Source: Variovorax brevis (lineage in GTDB: Bacteria; Pseudomonadota; Gammaproteobacteria; Burkholderiales; Burkholderiaceae_C). Taken from it: 64,000 bases of DNA. Positions 42,282 through 51,628 of the stretch are shown here, piece after piece. Where the stretch lies: the NCBI RefSeq assembly GCF_030317105.1, contig NZ_JASZYG010000003.1, forward strand, positions 434,001 through 498,000, written 5' to 3'. Below the pieces are notes generated by a model. The model was not told where the DNA came from. It did no database searches and saw only the letters and a program-made list of their open reading frames with translations. A program made the translations under genes and the position numbers. Each line of letters begins with the position of its first letter. Position 1 is the first letter of the stretch.

Positions 42282-45268
42282 GTTTTCTTGTTCACGCGAA
42301 GCAGACGCCAAAGATCTGCGCCCTTCTTGCGACCTGCATTGCCCCTCTTGCCTCCACCGCGCAACCGGCGGCTACCGGGGCACTCGCCTTCAGTACGGCC
42401 CCCGCGGTCGTGGACGGAAAGTGGCCGGCGCCCAATGTGATCGTTTCCATCGACAACGCGATGGGCGATGCGGCGGCGCGGACGCGCTTGCGAGGCCTCC
42501 AAGCGGCGCTGCGAGAAGGCTTTGCTGCCGCCAACGCACCGCAGGACAGCATCCGGTTGGCGTGGCAAGCGAGCCGCGGCTGCAGCGCGTTGCCCGGCAG
42601 CGGAGCGCTTTGCGCCGGGCACAACGGCATGCGCACGCTGGACGATGCGCACCGGCGCAACTTCATGGCCTTCGTTGATCAACTCGACAGCGAGCTTGGC
42701 AACGACGTCGTGAGCACGCGCACAGCGCTGCTCAAGGCTGGCGATTACCTTGCACGCTCGGACCTCGGTCCCAACAGCCCGTGGGCCGCATTGCCCGGCT
42801 CGCAACTGACACCCGCCCTCGCCTGCCGCAAGACCTACATGCTGCTCGCGGCGTCCGGCGCCGGCCTCGGCGAGTTGGCAGGCGCGTCCGCCGCCCGATT
42901 CAACACTCCGCTGCGTTCGATGACCTTGCCCGATGGAACGCCCTATGACGCCACGAGCGCCGTCACCGCGATCTACCGCGAAGGGGCCGGGAGCAACGCC
43001 GGCGCCGAATCTCCCAGCGCTGCCGAACTCGCGTTCCACTACTGGGCCACAGATCTGCAATCCGCACTCAAGAACGAGGTGCAGCCAACCATTGCAAGCC
43101 CCTCGCAATACTGGAATCCGCAATACGACCCGGCGCCTTGGCAGCACCTGTCCATCCACGCGATCGGGCCCACCGCCGAAGATCCCGCCTTGGCGCAGAT
43201 CGCCATCAACAGCCGCGGCAGCTACCACGCCACGTCCAACGCAAGCGAACAGACGCAAGCCGTCAAGTCCATCCTGCAAAGCATCGCCGCGGATCGGCGG
43301 GGCAGGACGATTGCCGCCAGTTCGATGGTCGCCAGCGCATCGACAACGCGCAATGACACCTCGGTCTTTGCGGCGCGGTACGACGTTGGATCCTGGAGCG
43401 GCGACATCACGTCTTTCACTGTGGCGCGTGGCGCGTCAACGGCGTCTGCGGGCCCATGGGGCGCTGGTGCAACCGGGCAGGCGACCACCACCGCGACCCT
43501 GCTCGACGCGATGTCGCCAGACGCTCGCGTGATCGTCACCAGCCAAAGCCAAGGCGCGGAGCTGAAGGGCGTCGGCTGGCGCTGGGACCATTTGACGACC
43601 GCGCAGCAGGCTGCGCTCGGCTTCGACGGATCGGGTCATGACGCAAGTGGCGCGAGGCGCCTGCTCTACCTGCGCGGCGATCGTTCCGGAGAAACGGCGC
43701 AAGGTGGCAGCTTCCGCGACCGCGCCTCGCGCCAGGGCGACTCCGTCAATTCAAGGCTCTGGTACGCGCCGGGCAAGCCTTCCAGCGGCTATTTCACGGA
43801 CGGCTACGACAAGTTCCGCGCGGCCAACGCATCGCGTGCCTCGATGCTCTATGTCGGCGCGAACGACGGCATGCTGCACGGCTTCGACGCCGCCACAGGC
43901 GCGGAGAAGATCGCCTACGTGCCCCAAGGCGTCTACGCCGGCATGAGCCAGCTGACGAACCCCGCGTACCTCCATCGGTACTTCGTCGACGGCTCGCCCT
44001 TCACCGGCGACCTGCTCGACGGCAAGGAGTGGCGCACATGGCTGACAGGCACGCTCGGCGCGGGCGGCAAGGGCTACTTCGTCCTCGATGTCACCGATCC
44101 GGGCGCCTTCGCCGAAGCCAACGCCGCGCGCCTCGTCAAGCTCGACACCACCGGCAGCAGCGATCCGGACATCGGCCACATCTTTGGCGAACCCACGCGC
44201 GATCAGGCCAATTCGCAGGTCGCGCAGCAGATCACGCGAATGAACAATGGTCGCTGGGCGCTTGTCATGGGCAATGGCTACAACAGCACCAACGGCAATG
44301 CGGTGCTGCTGATCCAGTACCTCGATGCCAACAGGGAACTGCAGAAGATCGCCGCTGGTGGGCTCAATGGCAATGGCTTGGCGACACCGCGGCTTGTCGA
44401 CTTCGATGGCGATCGCATTCCGGACGTCGCCTACGCAGGAGACTTGCGCGGGCAACTCTGGAAGTTTGACCTCGGCTCTGCAAAGAGCAACGAATGGAGC
44501 GCCGCCGGAGGCCGGCCGCTCTATGCGGCCACGGATGCAAGCGGCAAGCCGCAGCCCATCACGGCTGCACCGGTCTGGTTCGCACATCCGGACGGCGGCG
44601 TCATGGTCGTTTTTGGAACAGGCCGCCTTCTCACCGATGCCGATCGCAGCGACACCTCGGTCCAATCGGTCTACGGCATCTACGACAGCGCACCGACTTC
44701 GCGCACCAGCCGGGATGCAGCGCGGGGAAGCGGCAGCAGCGGCGCTCCCGTACCCGCTGGCCGGGGTTCGCTGGTGCAGCAGGCTATCAGCGGATCGGCG
44801 GCGGGGTCCGTCGGCGACCAGTCTTTGTGGAGTTCCTCCACCAACACCGTCCCGTATTCCGGCACGGGCGCCAGGAAGGGCTGGTACCTCGACCTGCCTG
44901 TGCCGGGTGAGCGCGTCGTCAGCAATCTGGAATGGTTCGAGGGCAAGTTGATCGACGTGCCCAGCATGGTTCCCCTGTCGCAGGATGCGCAAGGCGCATC
45001 GGCACATGGCGAATCGTGCGAACCACCGCGGGGCCGGAGCTTCCTGACCACGCTCCACGCCGTGGAGGGCGCACGGCCGAAATCCCGAATTTATGGCGCG
45101 TCGGAAAGTAGCTTCAACGCCTCCCGGATCGACTTGGGCGGAAAGCCGGGCGTGCGCCTGCGCAGCTTCGGCAAGGAGCACACCGTCACCTCTACCGGCG
45201 CCAGCGAAGCGGATCGCCAGCGGCTTGGCCATGTCCCCAAAACGCCGTCATGGCACCAACTCCAATGA
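42278..45268 (+). CDS. pilY1: Type IV pilus tip adhesin PilY1
   Basis: This 996-residue protein has a signal-like N-terminus (ICALLATCIAPLASTA), an N-terminal region beginning VIVSIDNAMG where other PilY1 proteins have a von Willebrand A domain, and the conserved C-terminal beta-propeller (YVGANDGMLHGFDAATGAEK). A calcium-binding loop DFDGDRIPD lies within the propeller. TTG at 42278 overlaps the pilX stop (TTGA), with AAGG 7 bases before it. The metal-site motif of the N-terminal domain (D-x-S-x-S) is degenerate. It should sit at the pilus tip and act in adhesion and surface sensing. Confidence 0.9.
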   Translation: MSFLVHAKQTPKICALLATCIAPLASTAQPAATGALAFSTAPAVVDGKWPAPNVIVSIDNAMGDAAARTRLRGLQAALREGFAAANAPQDSIRLAWQASRGCSALPGSGALCAGHNGMRTLDDAHRRNFMAFVDQLDSELGNDVVSTRTALLKAGDYLARSDLGPNSPWAALPGSQLTPALACRKTYMLLAASGAGLGELAGASAARFNTPLRSMTLPDGTPYDATSAVTAIYREGAGSNAGAESPSAAELAFHYWATDLQSALKNEVQPTIASPSQYWNPQYDPAPWQHLSIHAIGPTAEDPALAQIAINSRGSYHATSNASEQTQAVKSILQSIAADRRGRTIAASSMVASASTTRNDTSVFAARYDVGSWSGDITSFTVARGASTASAGPWGAGATGQATTTATLLDAMSPDARVIVTSQSQGAELKGVGWRWDHLTTAQQAALGFDGSGHDASGARRLLYLRGDRSGETAQGGSFRDRASRQGDSVNSRLWYAPGKPSSGYFTDGYDKFRAANASRASMLYVGANDGMLHGFDAATGAEKIAYVPQGVYAGMSQLTNPAYLHRYFVDGSPFTGDLLDGKEWRTWLTGTLGAGGKGYFVLDVTDPGAFAEANAARLVKLDTTGSSDPDIGHIFGEPTRDQANSQVAQQITRMNNGRWALVMGNGYNSTNGNAVLLIQYLDANRELQKIAAGGLNGNGLATPRLVDFDGDRIPDVAYAGDLRGQLWKFDLGSAKSNEWSAAGGRPLYAATDASGKPQPITAAPVWFAHPDGGVMVVFGTGRLLTDADRSDTSVQSVYGIYDSAPTSRTSRDAARGSGSSGAPVPAGRGSLVQQAISGSAAGSVGDQSLWSSSTNTVPYSGTGARKGWYLDLPVPGERVVSNLEWFEGKLIDVPSMVPLSQDAQGASAHGESCEPPRGRSFLTTLHAVEGARPKSRIYGASESSFNASRIDLGGKPGVRLRSFGKEHTVTSTGASEADRQRLGHVPKTPSWHQLQ

Positions 45269-45705
45269 AGGCCGTGTGTGACCGGCGCCCACGGACCCCG
45301 TGGGGATTCACGCTGATCGAGATGGTGATCGTGCTGGCCATCGTCAGCATCGTGACCGCCATTGCCCTTCCAACGTTCAATGAATACGTAAGGCGCAGCC
45401 ATCGCGCCGAAGCCCGGACCGGCCTGCTGCAGGCTGCCCATTGGCTGGAGCGCGCGGCAACTGCCAATGGCATCTACCCGGACGGTGACCTGCCAGACAC
45501 GCTGGCCAAGGTGCCGGGCGGGCGATACCTCATCGAACGCACCAAGCCGTCCGACGCCAAGGACGCCGCCACGCGCTTTGAACTGACCGCGACGCCGCAG
45601 GCCGCTCAATCCAGCGACCGCTGCGGCATCTTCACGCTGACCCAAGCCGGCGAACGTGGCCTTCGCGCCAACACCGCGTCGGTGGCCGATTGCTGGAACC
45701 GATGA
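45265..45705 (+). CDS. pilE: Type IV pilin PilE
   Basis: This 146-residue prepilin has a leader MKAVCDRRPRTPWG and mature helix FTLIEMVIVLAIVSIVTAIA with Glu5, then LPTFNEYVRRSHRAEAR. Two Cys near the C-terminus (SSDRCG and VADCWNR) form the disulfide-bound D region. ATG at 45265 overlaps the pilY1 TGA. In this operon position it is a PilE-type minor pilin rather than the main fibre subunit. Confidence 0.88.
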   Translation: MKAVCDRRPRTPWGFTLIEMVIVLAIVSIVTAIALPTFNEYVRRSHRAEARTGLLQAAHWLERAATANGIYPDGDLPDTLAKVPGGRYLIERTKPSDAKDAATRFELTATPQAAQSSDRCGIFTLTQAGERGLRANTASVADCWNR

Positions 45706-45733
45706 CAGTCAACATGCACGGGCAGCGCAAGAT

Positions 45734-46855
45734 ATGCTGCGCGCCATGCCCATGATGCAACTCGCCCTCCAGGCCGCACGCGACGCGCAACGCGCGGTGC
45801 CGCCCAACCCGGCCGTCGGCTGCGTGCTCGTCGCGCCGGACGGCACCGTCATCGGCGTCGGCCACACGCAACGCACCGGCGGTCCGCACGCGGAAGTGAT
45901 GGCGCTGCGCGATGCCGAGGCCCACGGCCGCTCGACCGAAGGCGCCACGGCCTATGTCACGCTGGAACCGTGCTCGCACCACGGGCGCACCGGCCCCTGC
46001 TGCGATGCACTGATTGCCGCGCGCATCGGCAAGGTGGTGGCCGCCATCGCGGACCCCAATCCGCTCGTCGCGGGCCAGGGTCTCGAGCGACTTCGCGCTG
46101 CGGGCGTGCAGGTTGAGATCGGCGCGGGCGGCGAAGAGTCGCGTGAACTCAACATCGGTTTTTTCAGCCGCATGATTCGCAAGACGCCCTGGGTGCGCAT
46201 GAAAGTCGCCGCGTCGCTGGACGGCAAGACCGCCCTGGAGAACGGCGTGAGCCAGTGGATCACCGGCGCCGCCGCCCGCGCCGACGGCCAGGCATGGCGC
46301 GCCCGCGCCAGCGCCGTGCTGACGGGCGTCGGCACGGTGATGGAAGACGATCCGCGGCTGGACGTGCGCGAAGTCGAAACGCCCCGGCAGCCCCATCTGG
46401 TGATTGTGGACAGCCAATTGCAGACGCCGCCGGACGCGCGCCTTTTCGAAGTGCAGGAACGCGAGGTCTGGATCTACGCCGCCTCGCCCAACGCGGAAAA
46501 AGCCAGGGCGCTCGAAGCCCGCGGCGTTTCCGTGCGCTATGCGTCCAACCCGCAAGGCAAGGTCGATCTCGCTGCCATGCTGGCCGACCTGGCCGCCCGC
46601 GAAGTGAACGAACTGCACGTGGAGGCCGGCCACAAGCTCAACGGCTCGCTGATGCGCGAAGGCCTGGTCGATGAGTTGCTCGTCTACCTCGCCCCCAAGC
46701 TCATCGGGGAAGGCCTGGACATCGCCAGCCGCATCCACGGCCCCGGCTCCCTGACCACCCTCGCCGGCGCCTTGCCCCTCGAATTTCGCTCTGTGGAAAC
46801 GGTCGGCTCCGACCTGAGGATCATCGCCCGAGTCGCCGGCCGGGACGCTTTTTAG
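45734..46855 (+). CDS. ribD: Bifunctional riboflavin deaminase/reductase RibD
   Basis: RibD deaminates and then reduces the pyrimidine intermediate of riboflavin synthesis. The N-terminal cytidine-deaminase-like domain has PNPAVGCV, HAEVMAL and LEPCSHHGRTGPC (zinc site); the reductase domain begins MKVAASLDGKTAL and ends near LAPKLIGEG. Length is 373 residues, both domains intact. The start at MLRAMPMM (45734) is possible, as is MPMM 4 codons later. It lies 28 bases after pilE, then a repeat separates it from ribE. Confidence 0.95.
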   Translation: MLRAMPMMQLALQAARDAQRAVPPNPAVGCVLVAPDGTVIGVGHTQRTGGPHAEVMALRDAEAHGRSTEGATAYVTLEPCSHHGRTGPCCDALIAARIGKVVAAIADPNPLVAGQGLERLRAAGVQVEIGAGGEESRELNIGFFSRMIRKTPWVRMKVAASLDGKTALENGVSQWITGAAARADGQAWRARASAVLTGVGTVMEDDPRLDVREVETPRQPHLVIVDSQLQTPPDARLFEVQEREVWIYAASPNAEKARALEARGVSVRYASNPQGKVDLAAMLADLAAREVNELHVEAGHKLNGSLMREGLVDELLVYLAPKLIGEGLDIASRIHGPGSLTTLAGALPLEFRSVETVGSDLRIIARVAGRDAF

Positions 46856-46903
46856 CGCTACAGCCCCAAATTCGCCCCGAACAGTACCGGCGCTTCGGAT
46901 TTG

Positions 46904-47017
46904 CTCCCTCTCCCCGTGGGGAGAGGGCCGGGGTGAGGGATGTGGGCGATGGATGCGTAGCGGCGGTTTGACCGCTCGCGGCCCTCACCCCAACCCTCTC
47001 CCCACGGGGAGAGGGAG
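46904..47017. repeat. REP-like large inverted repeat between ribD and ribE
   Basis: A 36-base arm (46904-46939), with core CCCTCTCCCCGTGGGGAGAG and then GGCCGGGGTGAGGG, is matched by its reverse complement at 46982-47017 with two mismatches and a 42-base centre. Each arm also contains its own small palindrome CTCTCCCC/GGGGAGAG. Such elements recur widely in proteobacterial genomes as dispersed intergenic repeats. No riboflavin (FMN) riboswitch signature was seen in the whole gap 46856-47138. Confidence 0.88.
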
Positions 47018-47138
47018 ACGGGAAACACCGCGGAACCGGCTTTGCCGGGCCGCTGGTGTTGCCCCCGGCAGGGGGTTGGAGGAGCGACACGAAGTGCGCG
47101 GAGCCTGGGGGGAGCTCAATACCTGCGAAAATGCGGAA

Positions 47139-47792
47139 ATGTTCACCGGAATCATCACCGGCGTGGGGCGCATCGCCGCCGTCCACGACCTCGGAAGCTC
47201 TTCATCGCACGGCAAGCGCCTGCACATCGCGGCGCCAGCCGGTTACCTCGACGATGTCGGACTCGGTGACAGCATCGCCCTCAACGGCGCTTGCATGACG
47301 GTGACGACGCTCGACGTCGCCCGCCAGCAGTTCACCATCGACATCTCGGCCGAATCGCTCGACAAGACCGCGGGCCTGGCCGACACCGATACGCAGGTCA
47401 ACCTCGAAAAGGCCCTGCGCGCGCACGACCGCCTTGGCGGGCACATCGTGTCGGGCCACGTCGACGGCATCGGCACGGTCACCCGCTTCGCCCCCGTCGG
47501 CGAAAGCTGGGAGCTGCGCGTACTGGCGCCCCAAGCCCTCGCGCGCTTCCTGGCCTACAAGGGCTCGATCACCATCAACGGCGTGAGCCTCACGGTCAAC
47601 AGCGTCGAAGACATCGCTGAAGGCAGCGAGATCAGCATCAACCTCATCCCCCACACAGTGGAAAACACATCACTGGGCCAGCTGCGCGAAGGCAGCCCGG
47701 TGAACCTCGAAATCGACACGGTCGCACGTTACGTGGAGCGCATGCTGCAAGCCGGCGCGCTCGCCTCTCCCCAGAAAGAACTGAAATCATGA
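47139..47792 (+). CDS. ribE: Riboflavin synthase alpha chain
   Basis: Riboflavin synthase joins two lumazine molecules to riboflavin. The 217-residue protein shows the two-fold repeat: [12 protein letters not shown] with LNGACMTVT in the first half and [13 protein letters not shown] with INGVSLTVN in the second. Start and length are normal. Its stop overlaps the ribB ATG (ATGA). Confidence 0.97.
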   Translation: MFTGIITGVGRIAAVHDLGSSSSHGKRLHIAAPAGYLDDVGLGDSIALNGACMTVTTLDVARQQFTIDISAESLDKTAGLADTDTQVNLEKALRAHDRLGGHIVSGHVDGIGTVTRFAPVGESWELRVLAPQALARFLAYKGSITINGVSLTVNSVEDIAEGSEISINLIPHTVENTSLGQLREGSPVNLEIDTVARYVERMLQAGALASPQKELKS

Positions 47793-48949
47793 ATGCATCC
47801 GTGACCCCGATCGCCTCCGGATCGGCCGCAGGAGCGCGCCCCGTCGCCCCCATCTCGCCCGTCGAGGACATCGTTGAAGACCTGCGCGCCGGTCGCATGG
47901 TCATCCTCGTGGACGAGGAAGACCGCGAGAACGAAGGCGACATCGTCATTGCGGCCGACCACGTCACCGCCGAATCCATCAATTTCATGGCCCGCCATGC
48001 GCGTGGCCTGATCTGCCTGACGCTCTCGCGCGAGATGTGCGAGCGCCTGAACCTGCCGCCGATGGTGGCGCGCAACGGGGCCAAGCATTCGACAGCTTTC
48101 ACCGTGTCCATTGAAGCGGCTGAAGGCGTGACCACCGGAATTTCGGCAGCCGACCGTGCCCGCACGGTGCAGGCCGCGGTTGCGCCCAACGCCGTCGCGG
48201 CCGACCTCGTGCAACCCGGACACATCTTCCCGCTGCAAGCCGTTGACGGCGGCGTGCTCATGCGCGCCGGCCACACCGAAGCCGGCTGCGACCTGGCCGC
48301 GATGGCGGGTTGCTCGCCCGCCTCGGTCATCTGCGAAGTCATGAACGAAGACGGCACGATGGCGCGCCTGCCCGACCTGCAACTCTTCGCTGCCGAGCAC
48401 GGCATCAAGATCGGCACCATTGCCGCGCTCATCGAGCATCGCAGCCACACCGAAACGCTGGTCGAGAAAGTGGGCACCCGCGAAATCCAGACCGCCTGGG
48501 GCTGGTTCACCGCCCACGCCTTCCGCGACACGCCCAGCCGCGGCGTGCATCTGGCGCTGGTGCGCGGCCAATGGGGCGCGGACGACACCGTCTCGGTCCG
48601 CGTGCACGAACCGCTCTCGGTGTTCGACGCGCTGGAAGTCAACCGCTCGATGCACTCGTGGAGCCTCGATTCCGCCCTCTCGCACATTGCCACCGAAGGC
48701 AAGGGCGTCGCGGTATTCCTCAACTGCGGCGAATCTGCCGACGACCTGCTCGCCCAATTCGACGGCACCGCCCGCCCCGCGCAAGCGCCCGAGCGCGGAC
48801 GCATGGACCTGCGCAGCTACGGCATCGGCGCACAGATCCTGCGCGAATGCGGCGTGCGCAAGATGAACCTCATGGGCGCGCCGCGGCGCATGCCCAGCAT
48901 GGCGGCGGGCTACGGCCTCGAAATCGCCGGCTACATCACGAAAGACTGA
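47789..48949 (+). CDS. ribB: 3,4-dihydroxy-2-butanone-4-phosphate synthase with degenerate GTP cyclohydrolase-like domain
   Basis: The N-terminal domain (residues about 25-225) is a full Rib[14 protein letters not shown] and HTEAGCDLA plus RAGHTEAG motifs, which makes the four-carbon unit of riboflavin from ribulose 5-phosphate. The C-terminal 160 residues resemble GTP cyclohydrolase II in overall pattern but lack the zinc Cys cluster and the SERCDC-type segment (here [17 protein letters not shown]). This is the RibBX arrangement of many proteobacteria, with only RibB activity expected. A separate RibA should be encoded elsewhere. Confidence 0.92.
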   Translation: MNASVTPIASGSAAGARPVAPISPVEDIVEDLRAGRMVILVDEEDRENEGDIVIAADHVTAESINFMARHARGLICLTLSREMCERLNLPPMVARNGAKHSTAFTVSIEAAEGVTTGISAADRARTVQAAVAPNAVAADLVQPGHIFPLQAVDGGVLMRAGHTEAGCDLAAMAGCSPASVICEVMNEDGTMARLPDLQLFAAEHGIKIGTIAALIEHRSHTETLVEKVGTREIQTAWGWFTAHAFRDTPSRGVHLALVRGQWGADDTVSVRVHEPLSVFDALEVNRSMHSWSLDSALSHIATEGKGVAVFLNCGESADDLLAQFDGTARPAQAPERGRMDLRSYGIGAQILRECGVRKMNLMGAPRRMPSMAAGYGLEIAGYITKD

Positions 48950-48955
48950 AAAACC

Positions 48956-49417
48956 ATGCAAGGTTCAAACAAGGGAGCGGTCGCGCTCAGCGGCAAGGGA
49001 CTGCGCATCGGCATCGTGCAGGCGCGCTTCAACGAAGAGATCACCGATGCGCTGGCCGCGGCTTGCCTGGGCGAACTCGAAGCGCTGGGTGTCGCCTCTG
49101 CCGACATCCACCACATCAGCGTGCCGGGCGCGCTCGAAGTGCCGCTGGGCCTTCAGGCGCTGGCCGAACGCGGTGGCTTCCATGCGCTCATCGCGCTGGG
49201 CTGCATCATCCGCGGTGAGACCTATCACTTCGAACTGGTGGCCAACGAATCGGGCGCGAGCGTGAGCCGCGTCGCGCTCGACTACCGCATTCCCATCGCC
49301 AACGCGATCCTCACGACCGAAAACCTCGAACAAGCCATCGCCCGCCAGACCGACAAGGGCCGCGATGCGGCGCGCGTTGCTGTCGAAATGGCACAACTGC
49401 TCGCCAGCCTGCAATGA
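48956..49417 (+). CDS. ribH: 6,7-dimethyl-8-ribityllumazine synthase
   Basis: RibH condenses the four-carbon and pyrimidine precursors to lumazine. The 153-residue protein has [30 protein letters not shown] and [18 protein letters not shown] with the conserved His, typical of the icosahedral or pentameric enzyme. It is 6 bases after ribB and its stop overlaps nusB by 4 bases. Confidence 0.97.
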   Translation: MQGSNKGAVALSGKGLRIGIVQARFNEEITDALAAACLGELEALGVASADIHHISVPGALEVPLGLQALAERGGFHALIALGCIIRGETYHFELVANESGASVSRVALDYRIPIANAILTTENLEQAIARQTDKGRDAARVAVEMAQLLASLQ

Positions 49418-49950
49418 CCGAACAAAGCACCAAACCATCGAGCCGTCCGCCACGGCAGCCCAAGGGCGGCCTGACCAGCACCGGCGCGCGAAAGGCTTCT
49501 GCCAAATCCGAGCGCAGCCGTGCCCGCGAGTTTGCGTTGCAGGCGCTCTACCAGTTCATCGTGGGCGGCAACGAGGCCGAGGCCATCGACGCCTTCACGC
49601 GCGACCTGGCCGGCTTTCACAAGGCCGACTCGGCGCACTACGACGCGCTGCTGCATGGCTCGATCCAGGAAGCCGCCGAACTCGACGCATTGATCGCGCC
49701 GCTGCTCGACCGCAAGTGGAACGAGATCTCGCCCATCGAGCACGCCGTGATGTGGATCGGCGTCTATGAATTCCGCCATTGCCCCGACGTGCCATGGCGC
49801 GTGGTGCTCAACGAGTGCATCGAACTGACCAAGGAATTCGGCGGCACCGACGGCCACAAGTACGTGAACGCGGTGCTCAACGGCCTGGCGCCCACCCTGC
49901 GCACCGCCGAGGTCGAAGCCGACCGCGTGACCGGAAAGGCCCGCAGTTGA
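49414..49950 (+). CDS. nusB: Transcription antitermination factor NusB
   Basis: NusB binds boxA RNA with NusE/S10 and supports rRNA antitermination. The 178-residue protein has [18 protein letters not shown] and the C-terminal family block [26 protein letters not shown], here cited by its core [14 protein letters not shown]. The first 35 residues are a basic, disordered extension common in this lineage. ribH-nusB coupling (ATGA) is the usual arrangement. Confidence 0.96.
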   Translation: MTEQSTKPSSRPPRQPKGGLTSTGARKASAKSERSRAREFALQALYQFIVGGNEAEAIDAFTRDLAGFHKADSAHYDALLHGSIQEAAELDALIAPLLDRKWNEISPIEHAVMWIGVYEFRHCPDVPWRVVLNECIELTKEFGGTDGHKYVNAVLNGLAPTLRTAEVEADRVTGKARS

Positions 49951-49960
49951 GGGCCGCCGC

Positions 49961-51145
49961 ATGAGAATTTCCAGGCGCGCCGAACGCATCGAGCCCTTCT
50001 ATGTCATGGAGGTGGCCAAGGCCGCTTCCCAACTGGCCCGCGAGGTGGCCCACACCGACCGGCCGATGATCTTCCTGAATATCGGCGAGCCGGACTTCAC
50101 CGCGCCGCCTCTGGTGCAGGAAGCCGCCGCACGTGCGGTGCGCGCCGGCGCCACGCAGTACACCCACGCCACTGGCCTCGATTCGCTGCGCGAGCGCATC
50201 AGCGGCTGGTATGCCGAGCGCTTCGGCGTTGATGTTCCTGCGCGTCGCATCGTTGTGACGGCCGGCGCATCGGCCGCCTTGCAGCTCGCCTGCCTTGCGC
50301 TGATCGAAAGCGGCGACGAGATCCTGTTGCCCGACCCGAGCTATCCCTGCAATCGCCATTTCGTGAGCGCGGCGGATGGCAAGGCCGTGCTGGTGCCAAC
50401 GACGGCGGAAGAACGCTTCCAGCTCAGCGCCGCCAAGGTCGAGGCGGCGTGGACCGACAAGACGCGCGGCGTATTGCTGGCCTCACCGTCGAACCCGACC
50501 GGCACCTCGATCGCGCCAGACGAACTGCGCCGCATCCACGAAGTCGTGAAAAGCCGCGGCGGCATCACGCTGATCGACGAGATCTACCTGGGACTTTCCT
50601 ACGACGATGCCTTTGGCCAGACGGCCTTGGCCATCGACGACCAGGTCATCAGCATCAACAGCTTCAGCAAGTACTTCAACATGACGGGCTGGCGCCTGGG
50701 CTGGCTGGTCGTGCCCGAAGCGCTGGTGCCCGTGATCGAGCGCCTCGCGCAGAACCTCTTCATCTGCGCGAGCACGGTGTCGCAACATGCGGCCCTCGCC
50801 TGCTTCGAGAAAGTAAGCATTGCCGAGTACGAACGCCGCCGCGGCGAATTCAAGGCGCGGCGCGACTGGTTCATTCCGCAGCTCAACGCCCTCGGCCTCA
50901 CCGTGCCCGTGGTGCCGGACGGTGCCTTCTATGCATGGGCCGATTGCTCCACCCTGTGCCAGCAGATGGGCATCGAAGGCAGCTGGGACTTCAGTTTCGA
51001 GGTGATGAAACGCGCGCATGTGGCCGTCACGCCAGGCCGCGACTTCGGGTCCGCCGAGACCAGCCGCTTCGTGCGCTTTTCGACCGCCAGTTCGATGGCG
51101 CATCTCGAGGAATCGATCGCGCGTTTGCGTGCACTCACTGCATGA
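49961..51145 (+). CDS. PLP-dependent class I/II aminotransferase
   Basis: This 394-residue cytosolic aminotransferase of fold type I has NIGEPDFTAPPLV, LASPSNPTGT, the PLP lysine in SFSKYFNMTGWRLGW and the carboxylate Arg in TSRFVRFSTAS. It belongs to the aspartate/alanine/aromatic aminotransferase group; the exact substrate cannot be set from sequence alone. It lies 10 bases after nusB and overlaps ybgC by 4 bases. Confidence 0.88.
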   Translation: MRISRRAERIEPFYVMEVAKAASQLAREVAHTDRPMIFLNIGEPDFTAPPLVQEAAARAVRAGATQYTHATGLDSLRERISGWYAERFGVDVPARRIVVTAGASAALQLACLALIESGDEILLPDPSYPCNRHFVSAADGKAVLVPTTAEERFQLSAAKVEAAWTDKTRGVLLASPSNPTGTSIAPDELRRIHEVVKSRGGITLIDEIYLGLSYDDAFGQTALAIDDQVISINSFSKYFNMTGWRLGWLVVPEALVPVIERLAQNLFICASTVSQHAALACFEKVSIAEYERRRGEFKARRDWFIPQLNALGLTVPVVPDGAFYAWADCSTLCQQMGIEGSWDFSFEVMKRAHVAVTPGRDFGSAETSRFVRFSTASSMAHLEESIARLRALTA

Positions 51146-51624
51146 GCGGGGCGTTGATGAGCTTCGCCTTTCCGATCCGCGTGTACTGGGAGGACACCGA
51201 CGCCGGCGGCATCGTGTTCTATGCCAACTACCTCAAGTTCATGGAGCGCGCGCGCACCGAATGGCTGCGCTCGCTCGGCATCGCGCAGCAAAAGTTGCGC
51301 GAGGAAACGGGCGGCATCTTCGTCGTGAGCGAGACGCAGCTCAAGTACCATCGCCCGGCGCGGCTGGATGACGAACTGCTCGTCACCGCCGATTTGCGCC
51401 AGATCGGATCGGCGTCGCTGATAATCGGTCAATGCGTGCTATCAAATTCAGAGCAGGCACCCTCCCCGGATGAAGTGCCGGCCCGGGCCTTGCTTTGCGA
51501 AGGCACCATTCGTATCGGCTGGGTCGATGCCGCCACCTTGCGGCCGGCGCGCATCCCGGCCCGTGTAATAGCAACGCTAGAGCGCTATCGCGGAACTCCA
51601 CGCGCGGGCGCCTCTCAACTGTGA
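51142..51624 (+). CDS. ybgC: Tol-Pal-associated acyl-CoA thioesterase YbgC
   Basis: This 160-residue hotdog-fold thioesterase has the N-terminal catalytic block VYWEDTDAGGIVFYANYLK followed by the MERARTEWL helix; the Asp and neighbours form the active site. YbgC proteins hydrolyse short acyl-CoAs and precede tolQ in many proteobacteria. ATG at 51142 overlaps the aminotransferase stop; an ATG at 51157 is an equal alternative. It is 4 bases from tolQ. Confidence 0.93.
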   Translation: MSGALMSFAFPIRVYWEDTDAGGIVFYANYLKFMERARTEWLRSLGIAQQKLREETGGIFVVSETQLKYHRPARLDDELLVTADLRQIGSASLIIGQCVLSNSEQAPSPDEVPARALLCEGTIRIGWVDAATLRPARIPARVIATLERYRGTPRAGASQL

Positions 51625-51628
51625 AGCC

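Noticed and set aside
46856..47138. FMN riboswitch ahead of ribE
   Set aside because: The conserved RFN blocks are absent; the structure here is the REP-like repeat.
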